Assembly (NCBI GenBank): GCA_021568835.1
Contig: JAKGSH010000010.1
Location: forward strand, 2,790,001 to 2,854,000
Reading direction: 5' to 3'
Source of the DNA: Streptomyces sp. Tue 6430
Lineage (GTDB): Bacteria > Actinomycetota > Actinomycetes > Streptomycetales > Streptomycetaceae
Length of the DNA: 64,000 nt
This document shows positions 51,168 to 60,464 of the stretch, in pieces. The position numbers were made by a program, and so were the translations under genes. The notes beneath the pieces were generated by a model, which was given only the letters and a program-made list of their open reading frames with translations, made no database searches and had not been told where the DNA came from. Numbering within the stretch: position 1 is the first letter of the stretch; each line of letters begins with the position of its first letter.

Positions 51168-52994
51168 TTACTTGATGACGTTCACCCGGTCCGCCGCAGG
51201 CGCCTGCAGTGGGCTGGTCGCGGAGGAGTTGGCGGCCAGGTAGGTCTCGAAGGCCACCAGGTCGTCCTGACCGACCAGCGGGTTCGCGCCCTTGGCCAGC
51301 TCCGTGAAGCCGTCACCGCCGCCGGCGAGGAAGGAGTTGGCGGCGACCCGGTAGACCGCGGCCGGGTCCAGCGGGGCGCCCGCGACGCGGACGGAGTCGG
51401 TGACGATCCGGTCGGCGCCCGTCTTCGTCAGGTCCAGCGTGTACGTCAGACCCGACGGCTGCAGGATCTTCGGGGCGGCCGCGTTGGCGCCGGAGACCTG
51501 CTGCTGCAGCACGGTGAGCAGCTGGGCGCCGGTGAGGTCGACCAGGTTCACCGTGTTGGCGAACGGCTGCACCTTGAAGGCCTCGCCGTACGTCACCACA
51601 CCGTCGCCCTCACCGGCCGGCGAGGACGCGTGGAGCAGATCGGCTCGCACGCCGCCCGGGTTCATCAGCGCCACGGACGCGGCCGGGTCCAGGGTCTTGG
51701 CATGCGCCAGCTGAGCGTCGGCGATCAGGTTGCCGAGCGGGGAGTCGTCGGGCTCCAGGGTGGCCTTGACGTCCGCGGCGATGTGACCGATCGGGCGGTT
51801 GGCGACGGGGGCCGCCATGGCCTGGTAGTAGCTGATCAGCGACGTCATGTCCGGGGCCGCGTTGTTCCGGTACACCACGTGGTTGGCGGACTTCACCGTC
51901 GTACGGACGATGTCGCCGGTGCGGCGGTCGTACGTCAGCGAGGTGTCGGTGTAGAGCCGGCCGAACGAGGCGGCGGAGGTCACCGTGCGCGGCTTGCCCT
52001 CCGGGTCCGGAATGGTGCAGGCGTACGCCGTGTGCGTGTGGCCGGTGACCAGCGCGTCGACCTTGGCCGTGACGCCCTTGGCGATGTCGACGATGGGGCC
52101 GGAGATGCCGGAGCCCGCGCCGCCGGCGTCGCAGTCGTAGTTGTACGCCGACGAGGCCGGGGCACCACCCTCGTGGATCAGGGCGACGATCGACTTCACG
52201 CCCTGACGCTGCAGTTTCGTGGCGTAGTGGTTGATCGTCTTGATCTCGTCGTGGAACGTCAGGCCCTTGATGCCCTCGGCGGTGACGATGTTCGGCGTGC
52301 CCTCCAGGGTGACGCCGATGAAGCCGATCTTCACGCCGTTCTTCTCCCACACGTATGTGGGGTCGAGGATCGGCTTGCCCGTCTTGTCGTCGGTGACGTT
52401 CGCGGCCAGGAACGGGAAGTCGGCGCCCTCGAAGGTGCGGCCCTCCGCGTAGCAGCCGTCCTCCGGGTGGCAACCGCCCTTCTGCATGCGCTCCAGCTCG
52501 GCGCGGCCCTCGTCGAACTCGTGGTTGCCGACGCCGGTGACGTCCAGGTCGAGGCCGTTCATCGCCTCGATGGTCGGCTCGTCGTGGAAGAGCGCCGAGG
52601 TGATCGGGCTGGCGCCGATCAGGTCGCCCGCCGCCGCGGTGATCGAGTAGGGGTGGCCCGAGCGGGCCGTGCGCAGCGAGTCGGCCAGGTACTCGACGCC
52701 GCCGACGCCGTTGATGGTCTTGACGCTGCCGTCGGGCTGAATCTCCGTGAGCCGCGCCGAGGAACTCGTGGGGGGCTCAAGGTTGCCGTGGAAGTCGTTG
52801 AAGGACAGCAGCTGGACGTTCTGGTAGCGGCTGTGACCGCCGCCGTGCTTGCTGCTCTCACCCATCGGCGACGCGGTGGCCGTCGCCGGCAGCGCCGCGG
52901 CCAGGGCGCCGACGGTGACCAGACCGGCGGCGGAGGCGAGAAGGATGTGCGTACGGCGTCTGCGGCGTTGGTGCGCCGAGGAAGTGGCTGGCAT
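51168..52994 (-). CDS. Secreted 5'-nucleotidase
   Basis: Protein of 608 residues of the UshA/5'-nucleotidase family, releasing phosphate from extracellular nucleotides. A basic signal peptide (RRRRRTHILLASAAGLVTVGALAAALPATATA) precedes a metallophosphatase domain with metal sites FNDFHGNLE, GDLIGASP, GVGNHEFDEG, HEGGAP and VTGHTHTAYAC. The C-terminal nucleotide-binding domain has GNLIADAQL, NPGGVRADL, FANTVNLVDLTG and GGGDGFTEL. ATG 52994 has AGGGGGCGC just upstream. Such genes often belong to the phosphate regulon, as does ppk further along, but no clear PHO box was found here. Confidence 0.93.
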   Translation of the reverse strand: MPATSSAHQRRRRRTHILLASAAGLVTVGALAAALPATATASPMGESSKHGGGHSRYQNVQLLSFNDFHGNLEPPTSSSARLTEIQPDGSVKTINGVGGVEYLADSLRTARSGHPYSITAAAGDLIGASPITSALFHDEPTIEAMNGLDLDVTGVGNHEFDEGRAELERMQKGGCHPEDGCYAEGRTFEGADFPFLAANVTDDKTGKPILDPTYVWEKNGVKIGFIGVTLEGTPNIVTAEGIKGLTFHDEIKTINHYATKLQRQGVKSIVALIHEGGAPASSAYNYDCDAGGAGSGISGPIVDIAKGVTAKVDALVTGHTHTAYACTIPDPEGKPRTVTSAASFGRLYTDTSLTYDRRTGDIVRTTVKSANHVVYRNNAAPDMTSLISYYQAMAAPVANRPIGHIAADVKATLEPDDSPLGNLIADAQLAHAKTLDPAASVALMNPGGVRADLLHASSPAGEGDGVVTYGEAFKVQPFANTVNLVDLTGAQLLTVLQQQVSGANAAAPKILQPSGLTYTLDLTKTGADRIVTDSVRVAGAPLDPAAVYRVAANSFLAGGGDGFTELAKGANPLVGQDDLVAFETYLAANSSATSPLQAPAADRVNVIK

Positions 52995-53172
52995 GCGCCC
53001 CCTGGAGTGGGTTCCGGAGATGGTTCCGGAGAGGTTCTGGCGATGATTTATGACATGGCCCCGTCGGGCGCAGCCTAAGGTCAACGCGCGTAGCGCGGTA
53101 GGTTGTTCGTGGTTACAGCCTGGTTGCTTCTTTGCCGCCGTTTTCCCGGGGGCTCCCCGTACCCTCGTACGC

Positions 53173-54098
53173 ATGACCAGCGACGTCCCGGCATCGGCCC
53201 CCGGCCAGCGATCCATCGAGACCCTCTCCGCGCTCTCCCCCGCACAGACCGAGGCCGTCCTCGACCTCCTCGCGGAGGCCGCCCGCAGCGACGGCCGGCA
53301 GGCGGTGTCCGAACAGGGCCGACTGCAACTGCGGGGCGGCCCCGCGAGGGCGTCTCCCACCTCCTGCTCTCCGTGGCCGGCGAACTCGTCGCCTACGCGC
53401 AGCTCGAGGACACCGACCCCGTCGAGGCCCCGGCCGCCGAGCTGGTCGTCCATCCCGCGCACCGCGGGCACGGGCACGGCCGGGCGCTCGGTTCCGCCCT
53501 GCTCGCCGCCTCCGGCAAACGTCTGCGGGTGTGGGCCCACGGCGGCCACGCCGCCGCCCGGCACCTCGCCCAGGTGCTCGGGCTGGCGCTGTTCCGCGAA
53601 CTGCGCCAGATGCGCCGGCCGTTGACCGACCTCGACCTGACCGAGCCGGTACTTCCCGAGGGAGTGACCGTCCGGACCTTCGTCCCGGGGCAGGACGACA
53701 GTGCCTGGCTGGCCGTCAACGCCGCCGCCTTCGCCCACCATCCCGAGCAGGGCTCCCTCACCCAGCGCGACCTCGACGACCGCAAGGCCCAGCCGTGGTT
53801 CGACCCCGCCGGCTTCTTCCTCGCCTTCCGCGGGGACCGGCTCGTCGGCTTCCACTGGACGAAGGTCCACGCCGAGGAGGGCCTCGGCGAGGTGTACGTC
53901 CTCGGTGTCGCCCCCGGCGCACAGGGCGGCGGCCTCGGCAAGTCCCTGACCACGATCGGCCTGCGGCATCTCGCGGCCCAGCGGCTGCCCACCGCCATGC
54001 TCTACGTCGACGCGGACAACAAGGCGGCCGTGTCGGTGTACGAGCGGCTGGGGTTCGTCACGTACGAGACGGACCTGATGTACCGCACGGAGACCTGA
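53173..54098 (+). CDS. mshD: MshD, mycothiol acetyltransferase, frameshift near 53343
   Basis: Last enzyme of mycothiol biosynthesis: acetylates Cys-GlcN-Ins using acetyl-CoA. About 308 residues after correction, with two tandem GNAT domains. The N-terminal one has ELVVHPAHRGHGHGRALGSALL. The catalytic C-terminal one has VLGVAPGAQGGGLGKSLTTIGLRHL, DNKAAVSVYERLGFVTYETDLMY and the substrate motif FHWTKVH. The first 57 residues are in one frame and the rest in the next, consistent with one C missing in CCCCGCGAG. Divergent from the 5'-nucleotidase gene. Together with mshA it puts both ends of the pathway in this window. Confidence 0.93.
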
Positions 54099-54105
54099 CC
54101 GCCCC

Positions 54106-54888
54106 TCACTCCCGCCCGGTGGGTGTGCCGGTGGGGAGACCGAGGCGCGCCCGAGGGCGTCTGAGCGGTTCGGGGGTGCACAACGCCGTCGACACCAGCG
54201 TCAGCACGAGGAGCACCGCCCAGCGCACGTGGGTCTCCTCCCACCAGCGGTCACCCGGCAGGGTCAGCAGTCCCCACCGTGCCGGGACGAGCACCGCCAC
54301 CGTCGCCAGCACGCCGAGACGTGTGGCCGTCCCCTTCCCCACCCGCGCACCGTCCGTGAAGCGCACGGCGGCGGTCGCCAGGGCGATGGCGCAGGCGGCC
54401 GTGGCGAGGGCCTCCAGGGTGACCGGGCCCAGGGGCGGGCGGGTCGGCCCGGGCAGCACGAGCAGGACCGCCGCCCACCACAGGACCGTCAGCGGCAGGG
54501 CCATCGCCAGGCGCAGGCCGGCGCGGAGGGGACGGCCGAGCGGGCTGGCCGCGGTGGTGTGCCGGGCCGGGTCGTCGAGCAGGAAGGCCAGGCCCACCCC
54601 GCCGATCAGCGCGGTCAGCCGCAGCACCACCAGTCCCCAGTCCGCCCCCGGTGCCTGGTCCGGCAGCCGCGTGCTCGCCGCGAACAGCAGTCCCGAACCG
54701 GCCGTCGCGGTCAACGCCGCCCAGGGCAGGGACCGCCACACCGGCGGGGCGAGGGACCTGAGCAGGGTACGGAGCCGGGGGGTCGGGCCGTGGCCGGCGG
54801 GCGGTGCCGGGTCGTGGCAGGGGACGGAGTCACCCGAGTTGCCCGGGGTGGGGTTTCCCGCCCAGGCCGCTTCTCCTATTCGCCGCAT
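54106..54888 (-). CDS. Multi-TM protein of ABC exporter operon
   Basis: 260 residues with about six hydrophobic helices (SLPWAALTATAGSGLLFAAS, LVVLRLTALIGGVGLAFLL, RLAMALPLTVLWWAAVLLVLPG, LEALATAACAIALATAAVRF, LGVLATVAVLVPARW, AVLLVLTLVSTALC). The start overlaps the end of the preceding permease gene by 13 bp. It is probably a second membrane subunit of the ABC exporter encoded at 54876-57295. Substrate unknown. Its stop lies 7 bp from the mshD stop, convergent. Confidence 0.75.
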   Translation of the reverse strand: MRRIGEAAWAGNPTPGNSGDSVPCHDPAPPAGHGPTPRLRTLLRSLAPPVWRSLPWAALTATAGSGLLFAASTRLPDQAPGADWGLVVLRLTALIGGVGLAFLLDDPARHTTAASPLGRPLRAGLRLAMALPLTVLWWAAVLLVLPGPTRPPLGPVTLEALATAACAIALATAAVRFTDGARVGKGTATRLGVLATVAVLVPARWGLLTLPGDRWWEETHVRWAVLLVLTLVSTALCTPEPLRRPRARLGLPTGTPTGRE

Positions 54889-56429
54889 GACTCCACCTCC
54901 CGCGGCACCGCCACACCCAGCAGCTTCGCCGCCTCGGCCGTCGAGGTCCGCGCGGAGGTCAGCTCCGGCCAGTGCGCCTTGACCCGCGCGGTGATCTCGG
55001 CCCGGGGCCGGGCGAGCAGTTCACCGATGACTTCTGTCTGGCGAGCCGTCAGGCTCAGCCCGTTCGTGGGGGCCAGGACCACGCCGGAGCCGGTGGTGCC
55101 GTCGTCCAACCGCACGTCCGCGAACGTGGCCATCGGGGTGGGGTCGGTCCCCAGCACCAGCCACATGATCGTCACCGCGCGGGCGTCGCACATGTCCTGG
55201 GTGGTGGCGTCCTCCGTGCCCGCCACGAGGACGGTGGCGGCCCCCACCGCGAACTCGGGGACGCGGTTGCCGCCCCAGCGGGTGCCGACCGTCACCTGGC
55301 CCGGGGTGGTGGAGGGGGTCAGCGCGGAGTCGGCCTCGATGCCGCCGCTGGTGTCGATGCGCTGGCGGACCGTCAGAGGCTCCGTCGCCGCGCTGCCGCC
55401 GGCCGCGGACCGGATCCGGTCGACGACCGCCGCCCAGTCGTCCCGCACCCCCTTCCACTCGGGGAAGGAGCAGTAGGTCGACCCGCCGTGCTCCGTGCAC
55501 GACTGGACCTTCTGCGGGGTCGTGGACGCCGTCCTCCGCGCCGCCTCCAGGGCGTCGGTGTCACGCGGGAACTGGCCGACCGCGCCGGCCGCGGTGACCG
55601 CGAGGGCGAGGGCGGTCGCCGCCTTGACCGCGCGGGTCCGGCCGCCGGCCAGCAGCAGGGCCGCGCAGGCCGGCACGGCGCACAGGCCCAGCAGGTAGAA
55701 CGCGTGCCAGGCGGCCGGGCGGCCGAGGAGGTCGCTGGGGACCGGATCGCCGCCGGAGATCCCGGAGAAGACCATGGGGGAGAGCCAGCCCGCCCCCGGC
55801 TCGTGCGACTCGGTGGCGTCGGTGGCGAGGACCATGAGCAGATACACGGCGACCACGAAGAGCATGGGGGCGAAGGACGTGGGCACGAGCCGTGCCAGCA
55901 GGACACCGGTGATCCCCGCCATCAGGACGACCAGCGGCCCGACCGCCAGTTCGGCGACGGAGCCGTGGCCGATCGCGCCGGGCTTCAGCGCTTCCCGGGT
56001 GAACTCGGCCGCGACGACGACCGCGGTGAGCGCCGCGAACGGCACCGCGGACAGGACGTGCGCGAGAACGCGCCGCCAGGGCTCCATCGCCATGACGTCG
56101 AACTGCTGGACCGTGCCGTGCTTGCGCGAGCGCAGGGCGGCGGCGTTGGTGCAGACGAGCAGGGCGACGGCGAGGAGCAGGGGGGAGGTCTGGGTGTCGC
56201 GGTCGACCGTGTTGAGGACGGGGTAGTCGCTCATGCCGTCCTGGAACATCAGCCGTGCGGTGGTGAGGCCGACGTAGAGGAACAGGAAGACCAGTATCGG
56301 TACCTGGAGGAGGAGTTCGCGGGCCTCGAAGCGGGCCAGGGCGAGCACGGCGCCGGTCCGGCGGCCGGGCCCCGGGGGTTCGGGGAGCGTGGGGGCGGAT
56401 TCCCGCGCCGTCGTGATCGTGGTGCTCAT
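54876..56429 (-). CDS. ABC-2 type transporter permease
   Basis: 517 residues. The N-terminal half has about six helices (ILVFLFLYVGLTTARLMF through LLGLCAVPACAALLLAGG). The C-terminal half is a large polar region with several cysteines (VQSCTEHGGSTYCSF, QDMCDARA, ESCGE) that may face outward. The start overlaps the ATPase stop as ATGA. This helices-plus-outer-domain layout is common in actinobacterial exporters controlled by ECF sigma factors. Function unknown. Confidence 0.78.
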   Translation of the reverse strand: MSTTITTARESAPTLPEPPGPGRRTGAVLALARFEARELLLQVPILVFLFLYVGLTTARLMFQDGMSDYPVLNTVDRDTQTSPLLLAVALLVCTNAAALRSRKHGTVQQFDVMAMEPWRRVLAHVLSAVPFAALTAVVVAAEFTREALKPGAIGHGSVAELAVGPLVVLMAGITGVLLARLVPTSFAPMLFVVAVYLLMVLATDATESHEPGAGWLSPMVFSGISGGDPVPSDLLGRPAAWHAFYLLGLCAVPACAALLLAGGRTRAVKAATALALAVTAAGAVGQFPRDTDALEAARRTASTTPQKVQSCTEHGGSTYCSFPEWKGVRDDWAAVVDRIRSAAGGSAATEPLTVRQRIDTSGGIEADSALTPSTTPGQVTVGTRWGGNRVPEFAVGAATVLVAGTEDATTQDMCDARAVTIMWLVLGTDPTPMATFADVRLDDGTTGSGVVLAPTNGLSLTARQTEVIGELLARPRAEITARVKAHWPELTSARTSTAEAAKLLGVAVPREVESCGE

Positions 56430-57295
56430 GCGGTCACCGTCCGGTCGTCGCTGTCGAGGGCGAGCAGATAGCCGTCCTCCAGGGTGGGTTCGAGGAGGTC
56501 GGCGCCCCGCGGCGGGTCTCCGACGTTGCGGAAGGCGCCGGTGCCGGTGCGCCAGCCGGCCAGGGCGGCCGGGTCCCGCTCCGAGCTGCTCCAGACCCGG
56601 CCGGCCGCGCGGGCGGTCAGCTCCGCCGGGGTGCCCTCGAAGCGGACGCGGCCCCGGGCGAGGACCACGACCCGGTGGCAGAGCATCGCCACGTCCTCGG
56701 TCTGGTGGGTGGACAGCAGGACCGTGCGCCCCTCACCGGCCTCGGCGATCAGCCCGCGGAAGCGCATGCGCTGCTCGGGGTCGAGGCCGACGGTCGGCTC
56801 GTCCAGGACGAGGAAGCCGGGGTCGCCGACGAGCGCGGCGGCCAGCGCGACGCGCTGCCGCATACCGCCGGACAGCCGCTTGATCCGCTTGCCCCGCACG
56901 TCGGTGAGGTCGACGGCCTCCAGCACGCGCCGCACCTCACGGAGCCGGGCGGCGCGGTCGGTCAGCTCCTTCAGGATCGCCACGTAGTCGACGAACTCGA
57001 AGGCCGTGAAGTCGGGGTGGAAGCCGGGCGTCTGGGGCAGGTAGCCGAGGGTGCGGCGCAGGGTCAGGCGGCCGGCCGCCGTGCCGGGGTCGTGGCCCAG
57101 GGCGGTGAACTCGCCCCGGTCCGGCGGCACGGCCGTGGCCAGCACCCGCAGCAGGGTGGTCTTTCCGGCGCCGTTGGGGCCGAGCAGGCCGGTCACGCCC
57201 CGCGTCAGGCGCAGCGAGACGCCGTCCAGGGCATGGGTGCCGCCGTAGCGCAGGGACAGGCCGGTGGCCGTCACGGTGGTGGGCGGGGTGGTCAT
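56426..57295 (-). CDS. ABC transporter ATP-binding protein
   Basis: 289-residue ABC ATPase with Walker A GLLGPNGAGKTTLLRVLAT, Q-loop YLPQTPGFHP, signature RLSGGMRQRVALAAAL, Walker B FLVLDEPTVGLDP and H-loop LLSTHQTED. ATG 57295 gives the usual N-terminus (TTVTATGLSLRYGGTHALDGVSL); the much longer upstream frame is a shadow of the anti-sigma gene. It energises the permease encoded directly downstream. The gene is separated from the anti-sigma gene by 65 bp of GC-rich repeats. Confidence 0.92.
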   Translation of the reverse strand: MTTPPTTVTATGLSLRYGGTHALDGVSLRLTRGVTGLLGPNGAGKTTLLRVLATAVPPDRGEFTALGHDPGTAAGRLTLRRTLGYLPQTPGFHPDFTAFEFVDYVAILKELTDRAARLREVRRVLEAVDLTDVRGKRIKRLSGGMRQRVALAAALVGDPGFLVLDEPTVGLDPEQRMRFRGLIAEAGEGRTVLLSTHQTEDVAMLCHRVVVLARGRVRFEGTPAELTARAAGRVWSSSERDPAALAGWRTGTGAFRNVGDPPRGADLLEPTLEDGYLLALDSDDRTVTA

Positions 57296-57360
57296 GCGGG
57301 ACTCCTGGGATCGCGGTTGGTGGGCGGGGGCGGGCGCGGGGGCGGGGGCGGGCGCGGGCG

Positions 57361-58203
57361 TCATACGGCGCCGCCGTCCGGGAAGCCGCCCACGGGACGC
57401 GCGTCGAAGCGGTCCCGGATCTGGTGGAGCAGCACGGCGGCGAGAGCCGCGACGGCCGCCGCGGCCGACTGCCCGGCCGCCGTGAAGGGCACGAGCGTGG
57501 TGGAGGAGTGCGCCTGCGACTGCGCCACCACCAGCAGCGTCAGCCAGGCCCCTCCCACCAGGGCGGGTGCGAGGACCGGACCGAGCCGGGGGGTCAGCGC
57601 CAGTCCGGTCGCGGTCAGGGCGAGCGCGGGCAGCAGCCAGGCCAGGGCCAGCAGCCCGTACTCCGGCAGGGCGAGGGTGGCCAGACCGTTGAAGACGAAG
57701 CCCGCGGTCAGCACCGCGACCGTCCGGATCATCAGCAGGCGGAAGCCGTGCATCGGGGCGACGACGGCCATCTCGTACGACGGGTCGAGGGCCGGCCCGT
57801 ACGAGAGGGCGACCCCGCCGAGCGGAAGCAGCGGGGCGAGGGCGAGGAACAGCGCGGGCCGGTCCACCAGGTGGACCGCCAGCACGGTCATGACCAGCAG
57901 GGACATCACCGCCAGCAGCCACGACCGGCGCAGCACCGGAGTGGCCGTCAGCAGCCGGGCGGTGTGGTCGGCCACGCCGAGCCGCACCAGCAGCCGCTCG
58001 ACCGGGCCCGGCCGCGGCGCGTCCAGTTCGGCGTCCAGCCGCTCCCAGCCGGCGTCCAGCGCGACCGGGTCGACCGCCCCCGCCAGCAGGGACCGGCACC
58101 GCGCGCACCCCGCGAGATGCGTGTCGGCGGACCACACCAGGGGCGCCACCAGCTCGCCCCGCGCGTAGGCGCGCAGGTCCTCCTCCGGTACGTGCCACGT
58201 CAT
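57361..58203 (-). CDS. Zinc-finger membrane anti-sigma factor
   Basis: 280 residues. The N-terminal cytoplasmic part carries the zinc-binding anti-sigma motif H-x3-C-x2-C (DTHLAGCARC, residues about 28-37). About six hydrophobic helices follow (from WLLAVMSLLVMTVLAVHLV to AAAAVAALAAVLLHQI). It lies 67 bp downstream of the ECF sigma gene on the same strand, as expected for its partner. Polytopic rather than single-pass, which suggests it also senses a membrane signal such as substrate flux through the neighbouring ABC exporter. Confidence 0.85.
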   Translation of the reverse strand: MTWHVPEEDLRAYARGELVAPLVWSADTHLAGCARCRSLLAGAVDPVALDAGWERLDAELDAPRPGPVERLLVRLGVADHTARLLTATPVLRRSWLLAVMSLLVMTVLAVHLVDRPALFLALAPLLPLGGVALSYGPALDPSYEMAVVAPMHGFRLLMIRTVAVLTAGFVFNGLATLALPEYGLLALAWLLPALALTATGLALTPRLGPVLAPALVGGAWLTLLVVAQSQAHSSTTLVPFTAAGQSAAAAVAALAAVLLHQIRDRFDARPVGGFPDGGAV

Positions 58204-58270
58204 GCCAGGGCCTCCTTCAGTCTGTCGGCCTCCGCGCGTCCGCGCGGGCACCCTTCCGTCATGTGCCGCC

Positions 58271-58819
58271 TCATGCCAGCGCCTCCCGCAGTTGCTTGCG
58301 GGCCCGCTGGGCCCGCGTCTTGACCGTGCCCGCGGGGATGCCGAGCAGGACGGCGGCCTCCCGGGTGGTGAGTCCGTCGATGACGGTGGCCTGGAGGACC
58401 GCCCGCAGCTCCGGGGAGAGGCGGGTGAGGGCCCCGGAGAGATCCCCGTGCTCCACTCCCGCGAGCACCCGCTCCTCCGCGGAGGCCTCGTCGCGGTGGC
58501 GCAGCCGGGCCAGGGCCTGGCGCAGCCGCCCCCGTGCGCCGTCACCGCGCACGGCGTCGACGAGGCGGCGGGCACCGATGCGCCACAGCCAGCCGGCCGC
58601 GTCCTCGGAGTGGCCCTCGTGGAAGCGGGCGGTGCCGCGCCACACCGCGAGGAACGTCTCCTGGACGACGTCGTCGACTATCGCGGCGTCGGCGCAGCGG
58701 CCGCGCATGCGTGCGGTCAGCCACGGCGCGTATCGCCGGTACAGCTCCTCGAAGGCGTGACGGTCACCGTCCGCCGCGATGGCCCGCAGCAGCTCCCCGT
58801 CGCTTCTCGTTTCGCTCAC
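58271..58819 (-). CDS. ECF RNA polymerase sigma factor
   Basis: 182 residues. Region 2 (AFEELYRRYAPWLTARMRGRCADAAIVDDVVQETFLAVWRG, about 22-62) and region 4 (LSPELRAVLQATVIDGLTTREAAVLLGIPAGTVKTRAQRARKQL, about 133-176) are complete. The DVVQETF core-binding motif is conserved. The zinc-finger anti-sigma and the ABC exporter genes follow on the same strand, suggesting that the sigma factor controls export in response to an envelope signal. Confidence 0.9.
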   Translation of the reverse strand: MSETRSDGELLRAIAADGDRHAFEELYRRYAPWLTARMRGRCADAAIVDDVVQETFLAVWRGTARFHEGHSEDAAGWLWRIGARRLVDAVRGDGARGRLRQALARLRHRDEASAEERVLAGVEHGDLSGALTRLSPELRAVLQATVIDGLTTREAAVLLGIPAGTVKTRAQRARKQLREALA

Positions 58820-58925
58820 ATCCCCTCATCGGACGAGCCCCGCCGATCGGTTCACGATCCGGCACCCGATTTTTTCGCCCGGCGCCCAGCCCTTCTCCCC
58901 TCCCCTCGCCCACCTCCTCGCCTGC

Positions 58926-59991
58926 CTCCTCTCCGTGCGTCGTCCGCCTGGCCGGTGAGATCGACGACCTGCTGGCCGCACACGCGCGCGTGAGCGCCAC
59001 CGCCACGCCCGCCCCGCCCCCGGCCGCCACCGCGCGCACCACCCCGGCGCCCCGTCTGCTGCCGTGGCTGCTGCGCCTGCACCGCCCCGGGCTGGCCGTG
59101 TGAACCGGTCTCGTCGCCGTCCTCGCCCTCGCCCTGCTCGCGATGTGGGGCCCGCTCGGTGACGCGGCCGCCGAGGGCCGGCGGCAGTCCCGCGCGTGCG
59201 TCGGCGACGGACCGTGCGGCTACGACCAGGACGCGATCATCCGGTACCGGGACGTGTACACGTACACGACGTTCGCCGTGATCGCGCTGCCCTTCCTCGT
59301 CGCGGCCTGGGCCGGCGCCGCCCTCGTCGGCCGTGAGCTGGAGAGCGGCACCGCCCACCTCGCCTGGACGACGGGCCTCTCCCCGACCCGCTGGCTGGCC
59401 GCCAAGATCGCCGCCCCCGCGGCCCTGATCACCGTCGGCACCGGCCTGCTGGTGGTGCTGCACCGCCTGGCCTGGTCGGCGAACCGGCACCGCACCGACA
59501 CGTCCAAGAGCTGGTACGACTCCCCCACCCTGCACGCGAACGGCCCCACCACGGTCGCCCTCGCCCTGGCGAGCCTCGCCGCCGGCGTCCTCGCGGGCCT
59601 GCTGTGGCGCCGTACGCTGCCCGCGCTGGTCACCGCGCTGGGCTTCACCGTCGTCCTGAGGTTCGCGGCCGACCTGGTCATGCCGTACCTGTGGCCGCCC
59701 GTCACGCGCGTCACCGGCCTCGACACCGGTTACGTCATGGGGGGCGTCGCGGTCGACTCGGGCCTGGTCACCGCGGACGGCGCGCACCTCGCCGATCCGG
59801 GCTGCGGGCCGTCGTTCGTCAAGGACTGCACCGAGGTGTACGCCAGGCTCGACGCCACCGGGTTCTTCACCGAGTACCACCCCGAGTCCCACTACTGGCC
59901 GCTCCAGCTGACCACGACCGCCCTCCTCCTGGCCGTCGCCGCCGCGGCCACCGCCGTGTCCTTCCGTCTCCTGCGCCGCCGCACGGCCTGA
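58926..59991 (+). pseudogene. Decayed ABC transporter: ATPase 3' fragment and ABC-2 permease with in-frame TGA
   Basis: 58926-59000 encodes VVRLAGEIDDLLAAHARV, which resembles the C-terminal end of an ABC ATPase; no Walker motifs are present upstream. In the same frame follows LLPWLLRLHRPGLAV, a TGA (59101-59103), then TGLVAVLALALLAMWGPL and about 280 residues of permease with six helices. Related permeases have a Trp where the TGA stands. Translation could restart at ATG 59143, giving 282 residues without the first helix. Probably non-functional. Confidence 0.65.
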
Positions 59992-60015
59992 CCCGCCCGG
60001 CGCCTCCACCGCCAC

Positions 60016-60057
60016 GGGCCCTGTACGTCCCCACCGGGGGAGCGACGTACAGGGCCC
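60016..60057. terminator. Hairpin terminator after the ABC permease remnant
   Basis: Fourteen-bp perfect stem (GGGCCCTGTACGTC / GACGTACAGGGCCC) with a 14-nt loop, 25 bp after the permease stop. Confidence 0.8.
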
Positions 60058-60313
60058 GACGTCGCAGGGGCCGCCCGGAGTCCCACGGGAGCCGGCCACC
60101 CCGGTCGTACGGGAAGCAACCGCCGAACCGGCCACCCGCACCGTCCACAGCCCGACCCCGCCCGCCCCGCCCTGCTCGCCACCCTCACCCCCGCCTCGCT
60201 CCCCACCCCCATTCCCGGCCCCACGCCCGCCTCGCTCCCCTCCTCACTCCCCCGCCCCACCCCCGCGAGCCGCCGCCCGATATCCCGCACGCCATGTCTC
60301 CGTAACCATCGGT

Positions 60314-60350
60314 TCAGACGACCTTGCGACGCTCAGTCAATGAACCCCGC
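60314..60350. promoter_or_regulatory. Possible PHO box upstream of ppk
   Basis: GTTCAGACGAC begins at 60314 and its mirror GTTCATTGACT is on the minus strand at 60334-60344. The GTTCA start of 11-bp units resembles PhoP sites, and ppk is PhoP-regulated in Streptomyces. The middle unit is weak, so this is a low-confidence call. Confidence 0.3.
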
Positions 60351-60464
60351 CGTGCCCGAGCCCTCGCCGCCCCCGAGGACAGACTCCTCGACGGGAACGT
60401 TGCCGCGCTCCCCCGCGCACGATCCGACGCGCCTGTCTCGCCGTCGGCGCGGAAGAATGGGTCC

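Larger units (their letters stand above)
59992..60464. other. Intergenic region before ppk
   Basis: 472 bp. It contains a strong hairpin (60016-60057), a run of Pro/Ala-like low-complexity sequence (60120-60300) without a gene, and the presumed ppk promoter near 60310-60460. Confidence 0.5.

Noticed and set aside
60314..60350. A firm PHO box upstream of ppk
   Set aside because: Only the outer GTTCA words fit; the central unit deviates, so it was kept as a weak site and not as a finding.
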